From Helicobacteraceae bacterium (GTDB taxonomy: Bacteria > Campylobacterota > Campylobacteria > Campylobacterales > Sulfurimonadaceae), in the NCBI GenBank assembly GCA_015484575.1, contig WFND01000167.1, forward strand, positions 1 to 33,140: a stretch of DNA of 33,140 nucleotides, read 5' to 3'. Position 1 is the first letter of the stretch. Each line of letters opens with the position of its first letter. The translations under genes were made by a program, and so were the position numbers. Of this stretch, positions 23,582 to 31,090 are shown piece by piece. Below the pieces are notes generated by a model. The model saw nothing but the letters and a program-made list of their open reading frames with translations, made no database searches and was not told the DNA's origin.

Positions 23582-24295
23582 ATGATTAAATATATATTTT
23601 CAGCCACAGTGATTATATCTGTTTTTAGTGGGTGTAGTGCCAAACTGACAGAGCCTGAGATGGATTTTAAACCACCTCGTTATGTAGAAGAGATGCCCGC
23701 ACAGGTTGATGATAAAGATTTTACCTCTACAGGCAGTATCTTTGGACAGGGAGATAATCCTCTCTTTTCAGATCATAAAGCCATGCGTGTAAATGATATT
23801 GTTACCGTCATCATCTCTGAAGTTGCAAAAAGCTCAAACTCTGTTGATAAATCACTCTCTGAAGATGACTCTAGTGCTTTGGGTGGAGGTACATTTACGG
23901 CGGGTGGAACAAATCCTGCAGTCTCATCATACGCAAATATGGCAAATGGTTTGACAAATGTAGGTTTTCAAGCTAAAAGTACATCGGCATACAAAGGCAA
24001 AGGTGCGTCAAATAAAAATGCCTCTTTTACCACTACCGTCACCGCTAGAGTTGTAAAAGTGCTTCAAAACGGAAACTATTTTATAAGCGGAAGACGTGAG
24101 ATAATGATAGATGATGAGAAGCAGGTTATTCAGATTAGCGGAGTTATCAGACCGTATGATATAGATCAAAATAACAATATTAACTCTTCTCAGATGAGTG
24201 AAGCTAAAATACTCTATAATAGTGAAGGAGATTTAGACCGTGCAACAAAACAGGGATGGGGTACAAAGCTTGTTCAAGCGATTTGGCCGTTTTAA
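23582..24295 (+). CDS. flgH: Flagellar L-ring protein FlgH
   Basis: FlgH is the outer-membrane lipoprotein that forms the L ring around the flagellar rod. The signal peptide ends in the lipobox FSGC (Cys18). The family motifs follow: FTSTGSIFGQGDNPLFSDHKAMRVNDIVTVII, a Gly/Ser-rich insert, and ARVVKVLQNGNYFISGRREIMIDDEKQVIQISGVIRPYDID. The 237 residues match the family. No other flagellar ring genes are beside it; flhA is 20 kb away on the other strand. The following gene overlaps it by 56 bases. Confidence 0.97.
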   Translation: MIKYIFSATVIISVFSGCSAKLTEPEMDFKPPRYVEEMPAQVDDKDFTSTGSIFGQGDNPLFSDHKAMRVNDIVTVIISEVAKSSNSVDKSLSEDDSSALGGGTFTAGGTNPAVSSYANMANGLTNVGFQAKSTSAYKGKGASNKNASFTTTVTARVVKVLQNGNYFISGRREIMIDDEKQVIQISGVIRPYDIDQNNNINSSQMSEAKILYNSEGDLDRATKQGWGTKLVQAIWPF

Positions 24296-25706
24296 TGTAT
24301 TAGGATTTTTACTATTAGGCACTCTGGTGTCTGCTCAGAGTTTTAGTGATTTTAAAAAAAATCAGATAAGAGCCTATGAGGATGACAAAGCACAAAGAGA
24401 GCGTGAGTTTCGCTCATTTTTAAATGCCAAATGGAAAGCATACAGAGAGTCGCAAGGCTTGAAAGTTTATGAAAAGCAAAAGCCTAAAATTTTACCGAAA
24501 ATTACTCTAAAAGAGAAAACAACACCTGTTGGACCTCCCGTTGTTATCAGAGCTGTTAAGAAACCGGAGCCGAAGCATATACCAAAAATAGAGAAGCCGG
24601 AGATTAAAAAAGTAGATAAGAATTTAACATATATCTCTCTTTTTGCAACAAAATTTTCTCTCAAGTTAGATAAAAGCCTAACTCTAGCACACTATCAACC
24701 CCAAAATAAGAGCGGAATTACAAATTTTTTTGACACTTTAAGCAGTAGTTCTTACAAGCAACTTATAGATGAACTATCTTTACATGTAAAGAGATACAAG
24801 CTAAATGATTGGGCTTTGTATCTGTTATGTGAGAAGTTATCTTTTAAGCTATATAGAGATAAAAATGAAGCAAAACTGTTTCAGTGGTTTATATTAAATC
24901 AGTTAGGCTATGATCTGAAAGTCGCCCTTAAAGATAGCGATATTGTTATACTGAGCAAATCTAAAAAACCTATCTACTCAACACCAAATTATACACTTTC
25001 AAACTCCCGTTATTACGCTCTTGATTATTATAACATTAAAACTTCATTAGGCTCTTTGCGTACTTATGAAGGAAACTACCCAGATGCTATTAAGGCTCTC
25101 GATTTGGGTCTGAAAAATATCCCAAAATTTACTAAAGATGACAAAGAGAGAAAGTTAAAATTTCGCTATCGTGGAGAAAAATATACTTTACATGTAAGAT
25201 ACAATAAAAATCTAATAGACTTTATGAGCAGTTATCCACAAGCTGATTATGGCTCGTATTTTAATGCACCACTCTCTTATGAGAGTTCTACATCTTTAGT
25301 AGAGTCATTAAAACCCGTTATAGATTCAAAACCGGCAAGTGAAGCCATAAATATCTTGCTCTATTTTGTACAACACGCTTTTAAATATGAGGTTGACCAA
25401 GAGCAGTTTGCTAGAGAAAAAGTTATGTTCGCCCAAGAGACTCTGTATTATAAAAAATCAGATTGTGAAGACAGAGCCGTCTTGTTTGCTTATCTAGTGA
25501 AAAACTTATTGGGTTTTAATGTTGTCGGTATAAAATATCCAGATCATATGGCAACAGCAGTTGAAGTTCCCTTAAAAGGAGATACACTAAATATCTCTTC
25601 TCATCACTATGTTATAGCTGATCCTACATATATAAATGCACCCATAGGAAAAAGTATGCCAAAATATAAAAATGTCATACCGGAAAAGTATATAGTGGTT
25701 CGTTAA
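24240..25706 (+). CDS. Exported transglutaminase-like domain protein
   Basis: A 488-residue, probably periplasmic protein. The N-terminus has a basic stretch, a hydrophobic core (VLGFLLLGTLVSAQS) and a likely signal cleavage. A charged region (40-110) rich in Pro/Lys follows. The C-terminal third is transglutaminase/cysteine-protease-like with the likely triad Cys (KKSDCEDRAVLFAYLV, near 411), His (YPDHMATAVEV, near 438) and Asp (YVIADPTYI, near 462). The function is unknown; this family can be protease or cross-linking like. The GTG at 24240 is chosen because GAAGGAG stands nine bases upstream, inside flgH. Two palindrome copies encode Leu-His-Val. Confidence 0.82.
   Translation: MQQNRDGVQSLFKRFGRFNVLGFLLLGTLVSAQSFSDFKKNQIRAYEDDKAQREREFRSFLNAKWKAYRESQGLKVYEKQKPKILPKITLKEKTTPVGPPVVIRAVKKPEPKHIPKIEKPEIKKVDKNLTYISLFATKFSLKLDKSLTLAHYQPQNKSGITNFFDTLSSSSYKQLIDELSLHVKRYKLNDWALYLLCEKLSFKLYRDKNEAKLFQWFILNQLGYDLKVALKDSDIVILSKSKKPIYSTPNYTLSNSRYYALDYYNIKTSLGSLRTYEGNYPDAIKALDLGLKNIPKFTKDDKERKLKFRYRGEKYTLHVRYNKNLIDFMSSYPQADYGSYFNAPLSYESSTSLVESLKPVIDSKPASEAINILLYFVQHAFKYEVDQEQFAREKVMFAQETLYYKKSDCEDRAVLFAYLVKNLLGFNVVGIKYPDHMATAVEVPLKGDTLNISSHHYVIADPTYINAPIGKSMPKYKNVIPEKYIVVR
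24780..24789. repeat. TTACATGTAA palindrome, copy 7 (in transglutaminase-like gene)
   Basis: Exact copy, with flanks extending the palindrome to CTTTACATGTAAAG; read as Leu-His-Val-Lys. Confidence 0.9.
25188..25197. repeat. TTACATGTAA palindrome, copy 8 (in transglutaminase-like gene)
   Basis: Exact copy 408 bases after copy 7 in the same gene, again read as Leu-His-Val (TLHVRYN). Confidence 0.9.
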
Positions 25707-25721
25707 AGCACATAATTTGGG

Positions 25722-26429
25722 TTAATGACAATCTCTTAGCGTCTTAGTCGGATCTGTGATATATCCATATCCGCTGTGTATGGTAAGAAGTCCATAGATA
25801 ACGACCGCAATAGCTGCTAGTTTTACCATCAAAGCTCTAAAACTGCTCTGCTTAAATATACCTACAAAGTACCCCAGAGAGAACATGGCAGGAATTGTGC
25901 TAAGACCAAAGAGCATCATGACTACACCACCCCAAAATGGACTTGCCGTACTAGCAGCGGTGATGGCAAAAAAGTAAACAAAACCACAAGGCATTAGACC
26001 GTTTAACATGCCTAAGATAAAAAAACTTATCAGGCTTTTGCTCTTTAGCATAGCTTTAAATGTATTTTGATACAGAGTATTTGCAGATAGAGAGTGTTCT
26101 ATGATAGTTAAAAATTTTATCTTGCCAAGGAGTGAAGCACCTGTTAAAACCATAGCTATACCGGCAATAAACAGAAGTATCCCATCTGCCGTATTTGAAA
26201 ATGTTGCTACACCGCCAAGATAACCAAACATAACTCCTAAGATAGTGTATGTTAAAACACGTCCAAGAGAGTAGAGTATGTGAGAGCTGACCTGTATAAG
26301 ATGACTCCAACGGCTATCAACTTTTGCAGTAGAGTATGCCATAACTATACCACCGCACATACCGATACAGTGTCCAAAAGAGCCAACAAAGGCTATTGCA
26401 ATGATTGAGAGTAGGTTAATGTTGTCCAA
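25722..26429 (-). CDS. DsbD_2 / TauE-SafE-like membrane protein
   Basis: A 235-residue polytopic inner-membrane protein with about six helices, of the kind annotated as sulfite exporter TauE/SafE or cytochrome c biogenesis (DsbD_2). Diagnostic are GSFGHCIGMCGGIV near the N-terminus and GMLNGLMPCGFVYFF in the second half, giving cysteines inside the membrane. Relatives move reducing equivalents or metals and often sit beside cbb3 oxidase genes. The start is TTG with AAGGGA before it, overlapping the NosL-like gene by 14 bases. It is the last gene of the NosL/ABC cluster. Confidence 0.85.
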   Translation of the reverse strand: MDNINLLSIIAIAFVGSFGHCIGMCGGIVMAYSTAKVDSRWSHLIQVSSHILYSLGRVLTYTILGVMFGYLGGVATFSNTADGILLFIAGIAMVLTGASLLGKIKFLTIIEHSLSANTLYQNTFKAMLKSKSLISFFILGMLNGLMPCGFVYFFAITAASTASPFWGGVVMMLFGLSTIPAMFSLGYFVGIFKQSSFRALMVKLAAIAVVIYGLLTIHSGYGYITDPTKTLRDCH

Positions 26430-26922
26430 GAAGTTCCCTTCTGTAGTAAGGATTGCTCATATTTTCATTTCTTAGCATTTTAAGAGTCATAGTATCAAAA
26501 TCTATATAATTATCTCTCTTTTTCTCATAAGCACCAAAACCGTAGTGCATAGGAGTGTGATCTGTAAGTGAATACCATGCTTTATCTGCATCTATCCATC
26601 TTTTTGTGTCTATGGCATATACCCAGATTGTTAATTTATCTTTGAATTTCTTATCTTCCATCCATTTTGCCATACATCCTACATCATCAAAAAACCATGT
26701 TTTTCCATCCGGTGCGATCACTTGAGCCGAATCTTCAAGATGTTTTATGGGCATACCGCACTGTGTATCTTGATAGTGATTTAGCTTTATATTAAGAGCT
26801 TTTTTCTCTGTATTGCCCTCATAAACTGTTAACATCTGCTGTTTTGATGCACGAGATAAAAATATACCGACAATAGCTGCAACTATTAAAACTATGATAA
26901 GATATGGTAGAAATTTCTTCAT
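26416..26922 (-). CDS. Membrane-anchored NosL-like protein
   Basis: A 168-residue protein with one N-terminal membrane helix (5-23) and a periplasmic NosL-type domain. The NosL hallmark appears as DTQCGMPI (C55-G-M57) followed by WFFDDVGCMAKWM (C83, M84). NosL proteins are copper(I) chaperones first known from nitrous oxide reductase assembly. Here the first Cys of the usual C-x2-C-G-M is missing, leaving a shorter C-G-M and a second C-M pair. Copper delivery is likely but the target enzyme is unknown. It overlaps the preceding membrane protein gene by one base. Confidence 0.85.
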   Translation of the reverse strand: MKKFLPYLIIVLIVAAIVGIFLSRASKQQMLTVYEGNTEKKALNIKLNHYQDTQCGMPIKHLEDSAQVIAPDGKTWFFDDVGCMAKWMEDKKFKDKLTIWVYAIDTKRWIDADKAWYSLTDHTPMHYGFGAYEKKRDNYIDFDTMTLKMLRNENMSNPYYRRELLGQH

Positions 26923-27884
26923 TATAAAAAGACTCCGTTTTTGATATAGTACAATAGCACATAAGTGCTACAAATTAGGATAAATGTTGTATTGAATATG
27001 ATAGAGTATCTAAATAATCTTGATAAATCTATATCTGTAAGATACTCTATTATACTTACGCTCATACCGAAAAATGTACCTAAAAAGAGAGTTCCCCAGA
27101 TAAAATATCCTATATAATAATATCCACTTTGAAGCATACAAAAAGGGCAAAGGTGAGTAGGAAGTTCGTAGATATATGTACCAAAAAAATAGACTACCGC
27201 ATAATAAGCTATATATAAAAAAGCGATATTGCTAAGAAGTGAGAAAAACTTAAAACGGTATATGGCAGTCGTTATACTTAGTGTAAATAGCAGATAAAAC
27301 AGAGCTAAGAGTTCATTTACATGTAAGTCAAAAGGTATAGGGTTAGATATGCCAGAAGCACCATATATGCTAGAACAGCAAGAGACTATGCTTTTTGTAG
27401 AGATATTTTTAAGATATAAAATATCAAGAACACTCTCACCGGCAATAAGAGCAAATATCAAGATAAACAGCCACAACTTTTTTTTGAAAAATGGATAGTT
27501 TTCCGCCTTTAAGTCGTAGTGGTTTAAGATAATCCAGATACCGACTAAAAAGAGTATAAATATTTTTAACCACAATAGCCATACGCCATACTTATTTGCA
27601 TTTATAACACCTGCGGCACACATAGCTCCGGGAACAACATCTGAGAGAGTATCTATCATATAGGCAAAATACGGCAATAAGATAATCTTAAAACTAAGGG
27701 TAAAAAAGATGATAAGCAGTACAAGATATGAGCGTTTTTCTAAAATATACTGTTTTGTTGTAGTAGCTTCAAAATTCCACGATTTTAAGATAGTTAAAAC
27801 ATTTATAAAAGCTACACTTAAAAGTATAAGAAGAAGAGTCTCTATAAATAAAAATACTATAACGCCGTTTGAGAGAAAAATCAT
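26922..27884 (-). CDS. Polytopic membrane protein with paired cysteines
   Basis: A 320-residue inner-membrane protein with about eight helices; I do not recognise the family with certainty. Cysteines lie at helix ends: GAMCAAGV, a VSCCSSIYG pair, and HLCPFCMLQ. The last recalls the C-P-x-C motif of DsbB/VKOR-type thiol oxidases, though the fold is not evident. With NosL-like and DsbD_2 genes on either side, a role in thiol redox or copper handling is plausible. It abuts the ABC ATPase gene with no gap. A palindrome copy encodes Leu-His-Val. Confidence 0.8.
   Translation of the reverse strand: MIFLSNGVIVFLFIETLLLILLSVAFINVLTILKSWNFEATTTKQYILEKRSYLVLLIIFFTLSFKIILLPYFAYMIDTLSDVVPGAMCAAGVINANKYGVWLLWLKIFILFLVGIWIILNHYDLKAENYPFFKKKLWLFILIFALIAGESVLDILYLKNISTKSIVSCCSSIYGASGISNPIPFDLHVNELLALFYLLFTLSITTAIYRFKFFSLLSNIAFLYIAYYAVVYFFGTYIYELPTHLCPFCMLQSGYYYIGYFIWGTLFLGTFFGMSVSIIEYLTDIDLSRLFRYSIIFNTTFILICSTYVLLYYIKNGVFL
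27317..27326. repeat. TTACATGTAA palindrome, copy 9 (in Cys membrane protein gene)
   Basis: Exact copy, minus-strand reading Leu-His-Val (DLHVNEL). Confidence 0.9.
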
Positions 27885-28547
27885 TTAAACAATAGTACCG
27901 TTTTGTATATTTATTATTTTGGCATCTATAGAATCAAAAATGCTGTCATGTGTAGCTATGACGATAGTCTTACCGTCATCATGCAACTTTTTTATAGTCT
28001 TAATAAATATTTTAGAGTTTTTTGCATCAAGATTTGCCGTAGGTTCATCACATAAAATCACTTTTGGTGAGTTTACCAAAGCTCTAGCTATTGCACATCT
28101 CTGCTTCTCTCCACCAGAGAGTAGTTTTACCTGCGTGTTAGCTTTGTGTTGAATCTGTGCCGTGTTCATAGCTGTTGCGGTTTTGTCTTTTAACTCTTTT
28201 GGTGTTATTGATTTGTGTATTAGAGGCGTAGTGATATTTTCAGCTACGCTTAACTCTTCAAAAAGATTAAAAGACTGAAAGATAAAACCGAGTTTATCGG
28301 CACGAAAAACAGAGGCGTGAAGATCTGGAAGCTTTGCGATGCTTTGATTGTCAATAACTACCGAACCGCTGCTAGGTTTGATTAATGAGCCTATGATGCT
28401 TAGCAGTGTTGATTTTCCACTACCGCTTACACCTTTTAATATAATCAATTCACCTTCGCTTACATGTAAAGATATATTTTTTAGAGCATGAAACTCATTT
28501 GGACGGGATTGATTATATATTTTATTGATATTTTCTAGTTTTATCAT
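27885..28547 (-). CDS. ABC transporter ATP-binding protein, LolD/MacB type
   Basis: A 220-residue ATPase. Walker A GVSGSGKST (residues 39-47), Q-loop FIFQSFNLFEELSV, signature LLSGGEKQRCAIARAL, Walker B VILCDEPTANLD and the switch His in IATHDS are all present, so it is active. The sequence type is that of LolD/MacB/FtsE, which power mechanotransmission by FtsX-like permeases instead of transport across a channel. Its partner permease is encoded just upstream with a 4-base overlap (ATGA). A palindrome copy lies in the ISLHVSEGEL strand. Confidence 0.95.
   Translation of the reverse strand: MIKLENINKIYNQSRPNEFHALKNISLHVSEGELIILKGVSGSGKSTLLSIIGSLIKPSSGSVVIDNQSIAKLPDLHASVFRADKLGFIFQSFNLFEELSVAENITTPLIHKSITPKELKDKTATAMNTAQIQHKANTQVKLLSGGEKQRCAIARALVNSPKVILCDEPTANLDAKNSKIFIKTIKKLHDDGKTIVIATHDSIFDSIDAKIINIQNGTIV
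28460..28469. repeat. TTACATGTAA palindrome, copy 10 (in ABC ATPase gene)
   Basis: Exact copy, minus-strand reading Leu-His-Val (SLHVSEG). Confidence 0.9.
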
Positions 28548-29728
28548 CTCATTGCCTCAAGAGGATCTATCACGCTAGAACGCCATGCGGGTATTAAAAC
28601 AGCTGCCATAAAAGGTAATATATAAAATAAAAACAGCAGAAAAACAGCAGAAAAATCTACGCTCTTGTTTAATACTATATCTGTAGGAAGATTTGAATAT
28701 CCATAAAATATAGCTCCCAAAAGTGGTGCATTTAGAAAAAATACATATATAAAAGCGAGAATAAACCCAAGTAAAAATGCAAAAATTGCAACTATAAAGC
28801 TCTCACCTATTTTTAAGACGATAACATCTTTTATACTCCAACCCAAGGCTCTTAGTATCCCTATCTCTTTTTTATCACTGCTTTGAATCATAGAGTAACG
28901 CTGATACAGTATCATCATAAAAGTAAGTAAAACTATCATATAGAGTATAAGGAATATGCCGCCTTTATAGTTAAACAGCTTGTCGTAAGCTTTTTGTATA
29001 TCTGATTTTTGAATTATTCTTGTATCAAAGTGCTGTAAAATAAGCTTTATTTTTATATTGTCAGCCTCTAGTTCATTTGGACTGTAAAGTGCAAAATCTG
29101 TCGCTTCATCTTCATCAACACCTAAAATCTGACGTGCCAAATCTATATCCATAATAATCATATCGTTACTGACAAGAGAACTCTCCTTTGGAAAGTAGTC
29201 GTATATGTTTACCTCTATTTTAGAGCGATCAGGTGGTCTGAAAACATAATAATCAAAAAAATGATACCTGTCTAAAAAAGCTTTTACACCCTGACCTATA
29301 ATCATATTTGGCTTTGATAGAAACTTTTTTATATCTATATCGGAGATAATTTTCTTAAGTTTTTTGCTGTGGGCTAGTTCAAAAAAATCTATACCTACTA
29401 TAGTAAAATGATGCTCGTTCGGTTCATAAAAGTACTCTCCATAAACCCTAGGCTCTACATCTACAACTCCCTCTATGCTCTCAAACCCGTCAGCCCAAAA
29501 GAGAGGAACATCAACACTTCTTCCTCCACGCATCTTCTGTATGGTAAATTCAGGTTGAGATTTTAGTGTCTGTTTTATATCTTCTTGCAGAGCGTGAGAG
29601 AGTAAAAGTACGCTACTAAGTATAAAAACTATTAGAGTAGATATGAAAAATATGCTTAGATGTTTTACTCTATGTTTGTATAAAAGTAAAAATAGAAAAT
29701 TTAAAAAAAGTTTATTTGGCATATACAA
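28544..29728 (-). CDS. FtsX/MacB-type ABC transporter permease
   Basis: A 394-residue permease. One membrane helix (22-45) is followed by a large periplasmic MacB-like core (about 50-250) and three C-terminal helices (255-385). Conserved elements include KKEIGILRALGWSIKDV after helix 2 and the terminal PAWRSSVIDPLEAMR, both standard for this family. The ATPase is the next gene. Families with this fold move lipoproteins, toxins or small molecules, or transmit mechanical force to periplasmic partners. Flanking NosL-like genes suggest handling of a metal or a metalloprotein. The last bases of the upstream small gene overlap its start by 17 bases. Confidence 0.93.
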   Translation of the reverse strand: MYMPNKLFLNFLFLLLYKHRVKHLSIFFISTLIVFILSSVLLLSHALQEDIKQTLKSQPEFTIQKMRGGRSVDVPLFWADGFESIEGVVDVEPRVYGEYFYEPNEHHFTIVGIDFFELAHSKKLKKIISDIDIKKFLSKPNMIIGQGVKAFLDRYHFFDYYVFRPPDRSKIEVNIYDYFPKESSLVSNDMIIMDIDLARQILGVDEDEATDFALYSPNELEADNIKIKLILQHFDTRIIQKSDIQKAYDKLFNYKGGIFLILYMIVLLTFMMILYQRYSMIQSSDKKEIGILRALGWSIKDVIVLKIGESFIVAIFAFLLGFILAFIYVFFLNAPLLGAIFYGYSNLPTDIVLNKSVDFSAVFLLFLFYILPFMAAVLIPAWRSSVIDPLEAMR

Positions 29729-29966
29729 AATCCATCATATTTATAGGTTGCATAGTGGCAAAAAGTTTATCTCTGCTATCTGCATAGACTCTATTTTTAC
29801 TCTCAAAGTACTCAACTCCGAGAGAGATACAAGGAAGTGTCGTAAGATTTGCGACTGCTTCAATAGAGCGTGACTTGTGAGTAAAATGTACATAAACAGC
29901 TATAAAAGCAGAAGATAAAATCAAAATACTTAACAGTGATATAAATATGTAACTGAGTTTTGTGAT
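29712..29966 (-). CDS. Small membrane-anchored protein, likely non-standard start
   Basis: The track gives a TTG start at 29924, in the middle of what looks like a membrane helix and without a ribosome binding site. The same frame is open further upstream. An AAGGA (29974-29978) overlapping the stop of the double-NosL gene stands seven bases before an ATC at 29966. Starting there gives an 84-residue protein with a good signal anchor (TKLSYIFISLLSILILSSAFIAVYVHF) and a periplasmic tail containing one Cys (TTLPCISLGVEYF). ATC is a rare start; a sequencing error from ATG is the other explanation. The function is unknown, but the position between the NosL and permease genes makes it a likely part of the system. 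Confidence 0.55.
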   Translation of the reverse strand: MTKLSYIFISLLSILILSSAFIAVYVHFTHKSRSIEAVANLTTLPCISLGVEYFESKNRVYADSRDKLFATMQPINMMDFVYAK

Positions 29967-29976
29967 AAGAGTATCC

Positions 29977-31029
29977 TTATAGTTTCTCGATTATAGCCGG
30001 TGTTACGCTTTTAAAGTTTAAAACTTCTGTAGCGAAATGATCTTTTTTAAAGCTCATGGCATCTGCTTTACTTGAAAATGAGACGAGTTCATTACCCATA
30101 GGTCCATATACGTTTGAGCCGATAACATACCACGCTTTTTCTGCCGGTATTGCAATTATATTATAATAGTCTGTAACTAAAATTTTATCAAGATTTTCTT
30201 TGCTGTTTAGATAAAATTTAAACATGTCTCTATTTCCGTCAAAAAAGTATGTTTTATTCTCTTTTGTGGTGATTTTAGCCGCCCATTTTGGGTATTTTGA
30301 TACAAACATACCGCATATTTGGCACTTTGCATCTGATGGAACTTTTATGGCATTAGATAGATTCGGCACTGATTTTTTAACAAGATAGATAGCGATTGCC
30401 TGTGCCTGTCTATCTTTTAGTTTTGCACATGAACCACTGTGCAAAACATACTCTTTTGCAGCGGCGTAAGAGTGAAATGCCGGTCTGTTTGCAGTTTTGC
30501 ACATTTTATCAAATATCATAGCACCTTTTTTTGATGCCATTTTACGTTTTTTGTTTATCATCTTATTATCTTTTGCAAGGTCTCGGTATGCTATATCTAC
30601 TGCTTGATGAAAGTTATATATTTTACCGCCATTTGCTTTTTGAAATTTTAGTGCATCCTCTTTTGATAAAAATGCGTATTTACTGTTCATGCTCATGGTA
30701 CCGGCTTTTTTGCTGCCGATAACATAGTAGGCATCATGTGCATTTATAAATTTTAATGTTTTTGCATCTACAACTTTTGCTTTTATTAAATCTGTATGCT
30801 GATTTGCATCTACAAGGCAGTGAAGAGAGCAGTATTGGAGTGTGTTGGTATTCTCTTTTAGTGCGTGAGAAGTTTTATAAAATTTAACAAGATTCATACC
30901 GCAATTTGGACAGTAAAGTTTCGTTTTGCCTTTTTGTAATAATTTAGCATCTTGGGGAGGAACGCTTTGAAACATTTTAGAAAATGAGAGCGAAGTTAAC
31001 AAAGTTAAGATAAGAAGAGCTTTAAACAT
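29977..31029 (-). CDS. Double-NosL exported protein with a degenerate cytochrome-like centre
   Basis: A 350-residue periplasmic protein with signal peptide (MFKALLILTLLTSLSFSK). NosL-like domain 1 covers about 30-145, with C40-x2-C43-G-M45 and a C67-x3-C71 pair. Domain 2 covers about 230-345, with C236-x2-C239-G-M241, then YFFDGNRDMFKFY and YVIGSNVYGPMG. Both keep the family's Cys-Gly-Met copper site. Between them (about 165-220), GAMIFDKMCKTANRP ... RQAQAIAIYLVKK looks like a small c-type cytochrome domain that has lost C-x2-C-H. It is the first gene of the seven-gene cluster, with its own probable promoter. Copper chaperone is the best guess; the client is not visible. Confidence 0.87.
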   Translation of the reverse strand: MFKALLILTLLTSLSFSKMFQSVPPQDAKLLQKGKTKLYCPNCGMNLVKFYKTSHALKENTNTLQYCSLHCLVDANQHTDLIKAKVVDAKTLKFINAHDAYYVIGSKKAGTMSMNSKYAFLSKEDALKFQKANGGKIYNFHQAVDIAYRDLAKDNKMINKKRKMASKKGAMIFDKMCKTANRPAFHSYAAAKEYVLHSGSCAKLKDRQAQAIAIYLVKKSVPNLSNAIKVPSDAKCQICGMFVSKYPKWAAKITTKENKTYFFDGNRDMFKFYLNSKENLDKILVTDYYNIIAIPAEKAWYVIGSNVYGPMGNELVSFSSKADAMSFKKDHFATEVLNFKSVTPAIIEKL

Positions 31030-31059
31030 GATTTTTCCTTATAAAAAAAATATTCTACT

Positions 31060-31065
31060 ATTATA
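31060..31065 (-). promoter_or_regulatory. Probable -10 box for the NosL/ABC cluster
   Basis: TATAAT on the minus strand, 30 bases before the ATG of the double-NosL gene. Two direct repeats TAACACT stand just upstream. Confidence 0.5.
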
Positions 31066-31072
31066 AATGTAA

Positions 31073-31090
31073 AGTGTTACAAGAGTGTTA
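31073..31090 (-). promoter_or_regulatory. Direct repeats TAACACT, one helical turn apart
   Basis: On the minus strand TAACACT-CTTG-TAACACT, an 11-base repeat distance, immediately upstream of the -10. It is suited to tandem binding of a regulator, which cannot be named. The first repeat overlaps the stop codon of the EnvC-like gene. Confidence 0.35.

Noticed and set aside
24780-25197. TTACATGTAA copies as ends of a small insertion element
   Set aside because: The spacing between copies varies from about 200 bases to 10 kb, the copies lie within intact unrelated genes, and no shared flanking sequence or transposase is present.
26056-26310. 84-residue minus-strand ORF inside the DsbD_2 gene
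   Set aside because: It is a frame-shifted shadow of the membrane protein, with no family features.
27885-29728. ABC pair read as NosF/NosY or as FtsE/FtsX
   Set aside because: The permease has the MacB-type fold and C-terminus, unlike NosY; the real FtsX, paired with an EnvC-like protein, is at 32359-33140.
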